Assembly: GCA_017465545.1 (NCBI GenBank) | Contig: JAFTVY010000068.1 | Span: 1 to 50,129 of the forward strand | Source of the DNA: Ruminiclostridium sp. | GTDB lineage: Bacteria; Bacillota; Clostridia; Oscillospirales; Ruminococcaceae | DNA length: 50,129 bases | Direction of reading: 5' to 3' | Shown: positions 34,179-41,079 of the stretch, piece by piece | How the letters are laid out: every line of letters starts with the position of its first letter | How positions within the stretch are numbered: the stretch's first letter is position 1 | Notes under the pieces: model-generated | Databases searched by the model: none | Told to the model about the DNA's origin: nothing | Seen by the model: the letters and a program-made list of their open reading frames with translations, nothing else | Translations under genes and position numbers: made by a program

Positions 34179-34949
34179 TTGGAAATTATAAGCGTAATTG
34201 TTCCGATAATCTTTTCATTACTACCAATCGTAGTAATAGCAATAGCAGTAATCAGCATTGTTTCAAAGACACGTAAGCTCACGCAGAACTATCTCGGTAT
34301 GTCACCGACACAGACGATGGATCTTATAAGCAAAGGCATAAGAGAAGAGGTTACGACCCCGAAGGCTATAACCGAATTATCAGCCGTTTATACACCCAAG
34401 ATTCAGCGTGACTTCCCTGAAATGGGTTATGCCGGTATGGAAGCACTTGCAAGAAACGCTCTTATCGCTTCATTTAACGCTATTGAAAAGAAAAGCACAG
34501 AGGGTTTACTTGAAATTTCATGTTCAAGCGCTCTTGTGAACAAGGTAACAAATATCATCAACGACCTCGGAAGCAAAGGTGAAGAAGAGGTTTATGATAA
34601 CGTAAAGATTCACAGATGCGGTATCTGTTCGTATCTGAAGAAGCAGGACGAGGCGATAGTAGCCTTTGAGTACTCCCTTCAGTATGAATATAAAAAATAT
34701 AAACTCGGTAAGCTTGTAAGCAGAACAGAACATAACGGTCTTGTTCAGGCGGCATACAGGGTTACACTTACATACAATCAGAAGGCTTACGAGCAGACCA
34801 ATAATATGGTCTACACAAGCAACTGCCCCAACTGTGGTGCTCCTGTTGACGTAGGTGACAAAACAAGGGAATGTCCATACTGCGGTAGCGGTTTTTCCGT
34901 TATCAACGACAGAGTATGGCAGGTATCAGATTTTAATTTACTAAAATAA
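34179..34949 (+). CDS. Second TIM44-like membrane protein with zinc ribbon (YdjG/H-like)
   Basis: The 256-residue protein starts with a membrane helix (about 6-28) without a separate signal peptide. A cytoplasmic region follows with LSAVYTPKIQRDFPEMGYAG and a CSYLKKQDEAIVAFEYSLQYE stretch similar in layout to the upstream gene. A C-terminal zinc ribbon, CPNCGAPVDVGDKTRECPYCGS, closes it. The start is a TTG directly after the upstream stop (TAATTG), with AAAGGAG 8 bases before it. Paired with the upstream paralogue it may form a membrane complex with the SPFH protein encoded next. Confidence 0.7.
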   Translation: MEIISVIVPIIFSLLPIVVIAIAVISIVSKTRKLTQNYLGMSPTQTMDLISKGIREEVTTPKAITELSAVYTPKIQRDFPEMGYAGMEALARNALIASFNAIEKKSTEGLLEISCSSALVNKVTNIINDLGSKGEEEVYDNVKIHRCGICSYLKKQDEAIVAFEYSLQYEYKKYKLGKLVSRTEHNGLVQAAYRVTLTYNQKAYEQTNNMVYTSNCPNCGAPVDVGDKTRECPYCGSGFSVINDRVWQVSDFNLLK

Positions 34950-34981
34950 ATTAAAAATTCACAACGAAAGGAAATAAAACT

Positions 34982-36379
34982 ATGGGACTTATTAAAGCCG
35001 CAATCGGTTCACTCTCAGGTACTCTTGGCGATACCTGGAAGGAAGCCATCCACTGCCCTGTTATGGGCAATGACACAGTTGCAGTAAACGGTGAAAAAAT
35101 GCACGACGGTTCTGCACGTTCAAGCAATACAAAGGGTTCTGACAACATGATCAGCAACGGTTCTGCTATCATGGTAGAAGAAAACACCTGTATGCTTACT
35201 CTTGACAACGGTAAGATTACAAACGTTGTTACAGAACCCGGTCGCTATATCCTTGACAACTCCTCTGCACCTTCTATTTTCGCAGGTCAGATCAAGGATT
35301 CTGCAAAGGAACTCATTTCCCGTTTCACCTTTGGTGGTACACCCTCAACACAGCAGAAGGTTATCTACATCAACCTTCAGAGACTGCCCGGTATCCCCTT
35401 TGGTACAGGAACACCCGTTCCCTACCCCGATCCCAGATACAATACAACAGTAGATCTTCGTTTCTACGGTACGTTCGAAATTCAGATTCCTGACGCTGAA
35501 AACGCTGTTAAATTCTACAGCGAAGTACTCTCAAAGGGTATTGCTTCAGGCAACGTTTCTGTAAAGTCTGTATTCCAGAACGATCAGTACAAGAACGAAT
35601 TCATGCAGGCTATGATGGAAGCTCTCAATATGCTTTCTGCTGAAGGCTACAGCTACAACCAGATCACAAGCCAGCTTTCTAACCTCACAAACAAGACAAA
35701 GACTCAGACAGCTATCAACTGGGCTGACAGAGGCTTCTCCCTCACATACATCGGTCTTGGTCCTATCACACTCTCCGACGAATCCAAAGAACTCCTCAAG
35801 GATCGTCTGCATGCAGATACAATGCTTGGTGCTGATACACAGCGTGCTATGATGACAACAAGCATTGCAAAGGGCCTTGAAGCAGCAGGCTCCAACGAAG
35901 GCGGCGCTATGATGGGCTTTATGGGTATGAATATGGGTATGAATGCCGGTGCTAACATTTTAGGCGGTATGCCTGCGGCACCTCAGCAGACAACTCCCGT
36001 ACCTCCCAACCCTGCAGCAAACGGTTGGAAGTGCTCTTGCGGTGCAACTAACACAGGTGCATTCTGTGCATCCTGCGGCACAAAGAAGCCTGAACCCTGG
36101 ACTTGCTCCTGCGGTGCTCAGAATTTAACAAAGTTCTGCGCTAACTGTGGCGCAAGCAAGGAAGCTCCTGCGGCTCCCGCTACAGTATCCACAAGCTGGA
36201 CTTGCTCCTGCGGTGCTACTAACGAAGGTAAGTTCTGCCCTAACTGTGGCAACGCTAAGCCTGCGGCACCCAAGAAGTACAAGTGCGACAAGTGCGGCTG
36301 GACTCCTGCTGATGCTGAAAATCCTCCTAAGTTCTGTCCCGAATGCGGCGACCCCTTCAACGAGGATGATTTAGTATAA
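34982..36379 (+). CDS. SPFH/Band 7 domain protein with four C-terminal zinc ribbons (YdjI-like)
   Basis: The 465-residue soluble protein has an SPFH (virion-core type) domain over about 1-290: CPVMGNDTVAVNG, ISNGSAIMVEENTCM, VTEPGRYILDN, then YNTTVDLRFYGTFEIQI. A methionine/glycine-rich linker (MMGFMGMNMGMNAGAN) follows, then four CxC/CxxC zinc ribbons (KCSCGATNTGAFCASCG, TCSCGAQNLTKFCANCG, TCSCGATNEGKFCPNCG, and a final KCDKCGW...CPECG). In Bacillus the YdjI SPFH protein recruits PspA to stressed membranes via YdjG/YdjH. A similar scaffold role is plausible. Codon usage and the strong ribosome site (AACGAAAGGAAATAA) suggest high expression. Confidence 0.82.
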   Translation: MGLIKAAIGSLSGTLGDTWKEAIHCPVMGNDTVAVNGEKMHDGSARSSNTKGSDNMISNGSAIMVEENTCMLTLDNGKITNVVTEPGRYILDNSSAPSIFAGQIKDSAKELISRFTFGGTPSTQQKVIYINLQRLPGIPFGTGTPVPYPDPRYNTTVDLRFYGTFEIQIPDAENAVKFYSEVLSKGIASGNVSVKSVFQNDQYKNEFMQAMMEALNMLSAEGYSYNQITSQLSNLTNKTKTQTAINWADRGFSLTYIGLGPITLSDESKELLKDRLHADTMLGADTQRAMMTTSIAKGLEAAGSNEGGAMMGFMGMNMGMNAGANILGGMPAAPQQTTPVPPNPAANGWKCSCGATNTGAFCASCGTKKPEPWTCSCGAQNLTKFCANCGASKEAPAAPATVSTSWTCSCGATNEGKFCPNCGNAKPAAPKKYKCDKCGWTPADAENPPKFCPECGDPFNEDDLV

Positions 36380-36405
36380 TCTTTACGATTATTGATTCAC
36401 AAACA

Positions 36406-36433
36406 AACACCGTACTCGAAAGAGTGCGGTGTT
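36406..36433 (+). terminator. Hairpin after the SPFH gene
   Basis: A 12-bp stem (36406-36417 with 36422-36433; one G-U) capped by a GAAA loop, with only a weak T-tail. It probably ends the three-gene operon. Confidence 0.7.
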
Positions 36434-36500
36434 GTATTGTGTAAAATACATACAGATATAAAAAAGAAAAGAACAACACAAAAACCGGAGAAACTAAAGA

Positions 36501-37604
36501 ATGAAACGAATACTTGGATTCAGCAAAAAGAATGCAGTTTTGCTGATAGCTTTTTTTGCGGCTATGATAACCACTATTATAGTGCCGCCTGACAGTCAGT
36601 ATTTAGGATACTTTGACTATAAAACGCTCACCTGCCTTTTCTGTGTACTTGCAGTAGTGTGTGCGTTAAAAAACATAAACTTCTTCTATATTTTAGCGTG
36701 TAAGATAGTACGCTCCTTTAAAAATGCGAGAATGTGTATTCTGGTGCTGGTGTGGGTAACCTTTATCGGTTCAATGCTTATTGCAAACGATATGGCGCTT
36801 CTCACCTTCCTGCCGCTGGGCTATTTTGTTCTGCACACAACTAATAAAGAAAAATATATGGCTTTTGCCTTTATAATGCAGAATATAGCCGCAAATCTCG
36901 GTGGAATGCTGACACCCTTCGGAAACCCCCAGAATCTTTATTTATATTCAAAATTCAATATCCCGATAGATGAATTTACTATGATAATGCTCCCTCCCTT
37001 CTTATTCGCTGTAATGCTCATTTCTCTTTGCTGTATGATATTCATAAAGCCTGAACCTATGAGCTTTAAAGATGAGAAGGTTGAGCTGAACAAATCAAGA
37101 GCTGTTTTCCTGCTTATCCTCTTCGCATATTCTATTGTAATTGTGTTCAATATAATTCCCTACTGGACAGGACTTATCATAATTCCTGCGGCGCTTCTGA
37201 TTACAGACAGAAAAGCGCTTAAATCAGTAGATTACGGTTTACTGCTCACCTTTGTATGCTTCTTTATCTTTGCCGGAAATATGGCAAGAATCGATGTAGT
37301 AAAGGAGCTTATCGGCGGAATGCTGGAAATGAACACTCTGCTTGTAAGTGCTCTTTCCTGCCAGGTTATAAGCAATGTACCCTCCGCTATTCTGTTGTCA
37401 CAGTTTACTGATGACTACAGAAATCTCCTGCTTGGCGTGAATATCGGTGGCGTAGGCACGCTTATAGCTTCCCTTGCAAGTCTCATCACGTTAAAGCAAT
37501 ATACATCCTTATGTCCCGGTAAAACAAAGAAATACATTGCAGAGTTCTCTTTATTCAATTTCGGATTTTTATTCCTGCTGAATGGATTTTGTATGGTGTT
37601 CTGA
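36501..37604 (+). CDS. SLC13/CitMHS-type anion permease
   Basis: The 367-residue protein is almost entirely membrane-embedded, with about ten segments. It has the two hallmark loops of the divalent-anion/arsenite-like permease superfamily: LTPFGNPQNLYLYS and QVISNVPSAILLSQF. This family moves citrate, dicarboxylates, sulfate or arsenite; the substrate is not readable here. It is somewhat shorter than most members (often 400-450). It stands alone between two terminators, with GGAGAAACTAAAG before the ATG; I see no convincing promoter close upstream. Confidence 0.8.
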   Translation: MKRILGFSKKNAVLLIAFFAAMITTIIVPPDSQYLGYFDYKTLTCLFCVLAVVCALKNINFFYILACKIVRSFKNARMCILVLVWVTFIGSMLIANDMALLTFLPLGYFVLHTTNKEKYMAFAFIMQNIAANLGGMLTPFGNPQNLYLYSKFNIPIDEFTMIMLPPFLFAVMLISLCCMIFIKPEPMSFKDEKVELNKSRAVFLLILFAYSIVIVFNIIPYWTGLIIIPAALLITDRKALKSVDYGLLLTFVCFFIFAGNMARIDVVKELIGGMLEMNTLLVSALSCQVISNVPSAILLSQFTDDYRNLLLGVNIGGVGTLIASLASLITLKQYTSLCPGKTKKYIAEFSLFNFGFLFLLNGFCMVF

Positions 37605-37612
37605 TAATACCC

Positions 37613-37649
37613 AAAGCTGATACAACGCAAAACGTTGTATCAGCTTTTT
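37613..37649 (+). terminator. Terminator of the permease gene
   Basis: A perfect 14-bp stem (AAGCTGATACAACG, 37614-37627, with 37633-37646) around CAAAA, followed by TTTTT. The next promoter starts only 2 bp after it. Confidence 0.93.
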
Positions 37650-37650
37650 A

Positions 37651-37679
37651 TTGACATATTTTGTTCCTTATGCTATAAT
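37651..37679 (+). promoter_or_regulatory. Promoter of the structured leader RNA
   Basis: Exact consensus TTGACA (37651-37656), 17 bp, TATAAT (37674-37679). The start should be near 37686, at the first strand of the closing helix of the leader RNA. Confidence 0.92.
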
Positions 37680-37680
37680 T

Positions 37681-37847
37681 AAGGTGCGACACAACCGAAT
37701 ATTGCCATATACACAAGTATGTATTTTTACTTTCATGGTAAAAGTGCATGCTCTACTTTCGCATACTTGGTTTATGGCAGAAAGGTTGTGTCGCAGCAAT
37801 CGGAGCTTTGCATTTTTCGGTGCGTAGCTTCGGCTGCGCACTTTTTT
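37681..37847 (+). ncRNA. Unidentified structured leader RNA (candidate riboswitch/attenuator or small RNA)
   Basis: About 165 nt between a consensus promoter and a lipoprotein gene fold as nested helices. P1 is 12 bp (TGCGACACAACC 37685-37696 with 37784-37795), P2 7 bp (37703-37709 with 37773-37779), P3 8 bp (37714-37721 with 37762-37769), and an apical hairpin pairs TTTTAC with GTAAAA (37725-37730/37738-37743). A UUCG-capped terminator follows at 37820-37847. A competing pairing, GCAG...TCGGAGC (37793-37806) with GCTTCGGCTGC (37827-37837), would break both P1's last pairs and the terminator, as an antiterminator does. I do not recognise it as a known class (not T-box, SAM, lysine, TPP, cobalamin or c-di-GMP by motif). 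Confidence 0.65.
37820..37847 (+). terminator. Intrinsic terminator within the leader of the C39-like lipoprotein gene
   Basis: GTGCGTAGC (37820-37828), TTCG loop, GCTGCGCAC (37833-37841), then six T. The 9-bp stem with a stable cUUCGg loop should terminate efficiently, 21 bp before the gene's start codon. Confidence 0.9.
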
Positions 37848-37868
37848 ATTGTGAAAGGAAAATGAAAA

Positions 37869-38807
37869 ATGAAGAACCAGTTACTTAAAGCCATAAGTCT
37901 TATTATGGCAGTTTCTCTGCTTTGCTCCTGTGCAGAACAGAACGTCGCTTCATCATCTGTTTCTGAAACGGAAAGTAAGTCAGAAAACTCAATAATAGAA
38001 ACGACCGATAGCGAGGAAACAAGTAAAATCGAAACGTCAGGTACAACTATAGATAGCACGACGACAAGTGCACCTGAAACAGATACAACATCAATGATTG
38101 AAACTGCAACAACGACAAAAGTTCCTGAAACTGAGGCAACTACAGAAGCTACTGTAAAACCAGAAGGAATTGAAACTTCAACCGAAAGTGTTGCTGAAAT
38201 ACCTGATACTCAATTAAATGAAGTAATTGAACTCGATATAGAAGGAGTTAATGCATACAGTAAATTCCCATCAGGTTCAGGTCTATCGGCTGTAGCAACT
38301 GTTCTTGGATATTACGGAATTGAAGTAACTATGGAAGAGTTGTATAATGCCGCTGATATATACGCCGATCTTTCTATTGTCGACGGGTTGACACCATCGC
38401 CGTGGGAAAAAATCGTGTGCTCTCCGGCAACTAAATCATCCGTGTATTTTGCACCTCCTATCGTAAATATGGCTAATAAATATTTAAATAGTATAGAGAG
38501 TACGCTTATCGCTAAAGACGTTTCGGGAAAATCCGTTGATGAATTACTCTCGTATGTTGCTAATGATAAACCTGTAATTATATGGGCAACCCGAACAGGT
38601 AAAGCGGCGCCTGATGGACTTTCTTGGATTGCAGATAACGGCAAGGAAGTGTTAACAAAAGCAAAAGTGCTTATATATGTCATAGCGGGATATGATACAG
38701 AAAATGTATACATGTTGAATAACACTGGAAGAATTTTTTACGATGCTAAATCAAGCGTAGAAGAAATGTACCAATCCGTCTATTCCCAGGCAATAATAAT
38801 CGAATAA
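37869..38807 (+). CDS. Lipoprotein with Ser/Thr-rich stalk and a catalytically degenerate C39-like domain
   Basis: The 312-residue protein has a lipoprotein signal ending LLCSC, then a low-complexity Ser/Thr/Glu stalk (about 25-120). The C-terminal domain is patterned like Peptidase_C39_2: YSKFPSGSGLSAVATVLGYY corresponds to the usual P-T-G-C-E-S-V-S start, KPVIIWATRTG is the middle strand, and LIYVIAGYDTENVYMLN matches the usual H-x-V-V-x-x-GYD. The catalytic Cys is Ser here and the catalytic His position is Leu, so it is probably a non-enzymatic binding domain. AAAGGA lies 10 bases before the ATG. Its mRNA starts with the structured leader at 37681-37847. Confidence 0.75.
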   Translation: MKNQLLKAISLIMAVSLLCSCAEQNVASSSVSETESKSENSIIETTDSEETSKIETSGTTIDSTTTSAPETDTTSMIETATTTKVPETEATTEATVKPEGIETSTESVAEIPDTQLNEVIELDIEGVNAYSKFPSGSGLSAVATVLGYYGIEVTMEELYNAADIYADLSIVDGLTPSPWEKIVCSPATKSSVYFAPPIVNMANKYLNSIESTLIAKDVSGKSVDELLSYVANDKPVIIWATRTGKAAPDGLSWIADNGKEVLTKAKVLIYVIAGYDTENVYMLNNTGRIFYDAKSSVEEMYQSVYSQAIIIE

Positions 38808-38811
38808 GTGT

Positions 38812-38843
38812 ATCCCCACAACTCTGCGTTGTGGGGATATTTC
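38812..38843 (+). terminator. Terminator after the C39-like lipoprotein gene
   Basis: An 11-bp perfect stem TATCCCCACAA (38812-38822) with TTGTGGGGATA (38830-38840) followed by TTT. Confidence 0.85.
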
Positions 38844-38852
38844 GATACACAA

Positions 38853-38880
38853 AAAGGCAGACGTTTCCGTCTGCCTTTTC
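38853..38880 (-). terminator. Terminator of fba
   Basis: AAAAGGCAGACG (38853-38864) pairs with CGTCTGCCTTTT (38869-38880) around TTTC. On the minus strand it is followed by TTTTTG. It also works in the opposite direction. Confidence 0.9.
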
Positions 38881-38896
38881 ATATTCAATATTGAAC

Positions 38897-39760
38897 TTAC
38901 GCCTTGTTAACAGAACCGAAAAGTTCCATCTTTTCCTTAACTGTAGCCTTGATAGCTTCAAAGCCGGGTGCGAGAAGCTTTCTGGGGTCGAAGCCCTTGC
39001 CCTGAAGATCCTTACCTGCTTCTACGTAGCCTCTTGTAGCAGCCTGGAATGCGAGCTGGCATTCTGTATTAACATTGATCTTAGCAACGCCAAGAGAAAT
39101 TGCCTTCTTGATCATATCCTCGGGGATACCTGTACCACCGTGGAGTACGAGAGGCATATCGCCTACCTTATCCTTGATAGCAGCGAGTGTATCGAAGGAA
39201 AGACCTGCCCAGTTTTCGGGGTACTTGCCGTGGATGTTACCGATACCTGCAGCGAGCATTGTTACGCCGAGATCAGCAACCATCTTGCATTCGTCGGGAT
39301 CTGCACATTCACCTGCACCTACAACGCCGTCTTCTTCGCCGCCGATAGAGCCAACTTCTGCTTCAAGAGAAATACCGAGAACGTCGCAAGCGTTAACGAG
39401 AGCTGTTGTCTTTGCAATGTTTTCTTCGATAGGATAGTGTGAACCATCGAACATTACGGAAGAGAAGCCTGCGTTGATGCAAGCCTTTGCACCTTCAAAT
39501 GAGCCGTGGTCGAGGTGAAGAGCAACGGGAACTGTGATACCGAGTTCTTCGATCATACCCTTAACCATGCCAACGATGGTCTTGTAACCGCACATATACT
39601 TGCCTGCGCCTTCAGAAACACCTAAAATAACAGGTGAATTGCACTCCTGTGCTGTGAGAAGGATTGCCTTTGTCCATTCGAGATTGTTGATGTTAAACTG
39701 ACCTACAGCGTACTTGCCTTCACGAGCCTTGTTTAACATTTCCTTAGCTGATACTAACAT
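38897..39760 (-). CDS. fba: Class II fructose-1,6-bisphosphate aldolase
   Basis: The 287-residue zinc enzyme cleaves fructose-1,6-bisphosphate in glycolysis. It carries LHLDHGSFEGAKACINAGF with the metal-binding histidines (about H82, H85), FDGSHYPIEENI, EAEVGSIGGEEDG and LHGGTGIPEDMIKKAISLG followed by KINVNTE. Length and motifs fit the class II Fba family of Firmicutes. It is a single-gene unit with its own promoter (39810-39838). A perfect inverted repeat lies in its leader (39786-39798), and a strong terminator follows. Codons look highly biased, as expected for an abundant protein. Confidence 0.95.
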   Translation of the reverse strand: MLVSAKEMLNKAREGKYAVGQFNINNLEWTKAILLTAQECNSPVILGVSEGAGKYMCGYKTIVGMVKGMIEELGITVPVALHLDHGSFEGAKACINAGFSSVMFDGSHYPIEENIAKTTALVNACDVLGISLEAEVGSIGGEEDGVVGAGECADPDECKMVADLGVTMLAAGIGNIHGKYPENWAGLSFDTLAAIKDKVGDMPLVLHGGTGIPEDMIKKAISLGVAKINVNTECQLAFQAATRGYVEAGKDLQGKGFDPRKLLAPGFEAIKATVKEKMELFGSVNKA

Positions 39761-39785
39761 TTAAATTCTCCTTTGATTTTAAATT

Positions 39786-39798
39786 GCGGACTGTCCGC
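39786..39798. promoter_or_regulatory. Perfect inverted repeat in the fba leader, candidate operator
   Basis: GCGGACTGTCCGC, a 6+1+6 palindrome, about 5-17 nt after the predicted fba transcription start. Position suits a repressor operator or a 5' stem-loop; the regulator is unknown. Confidence 0.45.
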
Positions 39799-39809
39799 TT
39801 ATCATATCT

Positions 39810-39838
39810 ATTATACTACATTTAAACTATAAATGCAA
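39810..39838 (-). promoter_or_regulatory. Promoter of fba
   Basis: Minus strand TTGCAT (39833-39838), 17 bp, TATAAT (39810-39815). Confidence 0.82.
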
Positions 39839-39850
39839 TAGTAAAACGTT

Positions 39851-39881
39851 AAAAAATTAACCGCTGTTTAAAACAGCGGTT
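39851..39881 (-). terminator. Terminator of the abrB-like gene
   Basis: AACCGCTGTTT (39859-39869) and AAACAGCGGTT (39871-39881) form an 11-bp perfect stem; the minus strand continues AATTTTTT. Confidence 0.88.
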
Positions 39882-39898
39882 ATGTATTTTGTTGTGGA

Positions 39899-40141
39899 TT
39901 ACATTTTTCCGAGTTCCTTGAGGCAATCCTTACAGATATTCTTGCCCTTGAACTGCTTGATATCACTTGCATTGTTGCAGAATGAGCATGCAGGTGAATA
40001 CTTTTTGAGAATAATCTGATCGTTATCAACATAGATTTCAAGTGAATCCTTAATGCCGATGTCGAGAGTTCTTCTCAGCTCGATGGGAATAACGATTCTT
40101 CCGAGCTCGTCAACTTTTCTTACGATTCCAGTAGATTTCAT
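39899..40141 (-). CDS. AbrB-family transition-state regulator with zinc-finger-like tail
   Basis: The 80-residue protein has the swapped-hairpin AbrB DNA-binding domain (STGIVRKVDELGRIVIPIEL through LEIYVDNDQIILKKY, about 1-48). A short Cys4 tail, CSFCNN then NICKDCLKEL, probably binds zinc. AbrB proteins repress stationary-phase and sporulation genes. GGAGTAAAGAAAA precedes the ATG at 40141. Its own promoter (40209-40237) and a 5' stem-loop lie upstream, in an intergenic region with several palindromes, so autoregulation and control of the divergent spmAB genes are plausible. Confidence 0.88.
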   Translation of the reverse strand: MKSTGIVRKVDELGRIVIPIELRRTLDIGIKDSLEIYVDNDQIILKKYSPACSFCNNASDIKQFKGKNICKDCLKELGKM

Positions 40142-40488
40142 TTTTCTTTACTCCTTTTTTACTTTTCTTTCCGTTTTTTGTGGGAGTCCGTCATCTCCCA
40201 CATACTGTATTTTACCAAAAACTAACGATTTTGTCAAATCAGCTTATTTTATCGTTTTATACATCATATAATGTATATTTATGTATATTATACAATCCGA
40301 TATGTTTATTCTTGTAAATAATCGTATTTAAGAACTGTATATTTTATTATACAATTTGTATAACAGCATTTTATTTTTATCCGTTGTATAACCGTCTGTA
40401 ATATTTCTACTTTTTTCACAATATCGCATTAATGTGGAAATGTTTTTAGTGCAAATTGCACAACGCATTGTTTTGAAAGGAGCATATT
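40142..40488. other. Long AT-rich intergenic region between the abrB-like gene and spmA, rich in palindromes
   Basis: This 347-bp stretch holds no gene. It contains the abrB promoter (40209-40237) and a stem-loop at the start of that transcript (TGTGGGAG 40180-40187 with CTCCCACA 40196-40203). It also has inverted repeats ATACAT-6-ATGTAT (40259-40276), TGTATATTATACA (40282-40294), TTATACAATTTGTATAA (40347-40363), a TTGTATAA half-site (40384-40391) and GTGCAAATTGCAC (40449-40461). The first three share a TATAC/GTATA core and look like an operator array. Confidence 0.6.
40209..40237 (-). promoter_or_regulatory. Promoter of the abrB-like gene
   Basis: Minus strand TTGACA (40232-40237), 17 bp, TAAAAT (40209-40214). 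The transcript would begin about 40202 with an 8-bp stem-loop (TGTGGGAG/CTCCCACA) at its 5' end. Confidence 0.82.
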
Positions 40489-41079
40489 ATGTGCTATCTG
40501 ATAGGAGTATTAGTAATTTTTACATATTTAATAGCCGTTTTTAATAATAAGATGTCAGAATTATCGTTAGCTATAATAACACAATGTGGCGAAGCGGTGA
40601 CCTTATCAATATCTCTTTGCGGGAGCATATGTCTGTGGAGCGGACTTATGAATATAGCGGAAAAATCAGGTATAGTAAATCGTCTGTCAACCATTTTCTC
40701 ACCTTTAATGAGATTTCTCTTCCCGAATGTCGACAGATATTCAAAAGCTATGGGGTATATTACACTCAATTTCATCTCAAATCTATTGGGACTCGGAAAC
40801 GCCTCCACTCCCCTTGGAATCAAGGCAATGGAAGAGCTTAAAACAATTGACAATGCCACCGATTCGGCATCTGACAATATGATAATGCTTACTGTCCTTA
40901 ATACTGCCGCATTACAGCTGTTCCCTGCCACTATCATAACTTTACGGGCAAACCAGGGAAGTAATACGCCTGCGGATATAATTCCGGCGGTATGGGTTGT
41001 ATCGATTATAACCTTAACTCTGACTGTACTTGCAGTTAAGCTGTTTTCAAAAATATCTGAAAAGAAGGTAAAAAGATGA
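40489..41079 (+). CDS. spmA: Spore maturation protein A
   Basis: The 196-residue membrane protein carries the nucleoside-recognition (Gate) domain features of SpmA: LCGSICLWSGLMNIAEKSG and NLLGLGNASTPLGIKAMEEL, with about five membrane segments. SpmA and SpmB are needed for spore core dehydration and heat resistance in Bacillus and Clostridium. GAAAGGAGCATATT precedes the ATG, and the stop overlaps the spmB start by 4 bp. No sigma-A promoter is apparent close by; sporulation sigma control is expected but I could not identify a clear element. Confidence 0.92.
   Translation: MCYLIGVLVIFTYLIAVFNNKMSELSLAIITQCGEAVTLSISLCGSICLWSGLMNIAEKSGIVNRLSTIFSPLMRFLFPNVDRYSKAMGYITLNFISNLLGLGNASTPLGIKAMEELKTIDNATDSASDNMIMLTVLNTAALQLFPATIITLRANQGSNTPADIIPAVWVVSIITLTLTVLAVKLFSKISEKKVKR

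Noticed and set aside
37681-37847. 6S RNA or SRP RNA identity for the structured leader
   Set aside because: It lacks the large central bubble of 6S and the GGAA-tetraloop domain of SRP RNA, and is followed by an antiterminator/terminator pair next to a gene.
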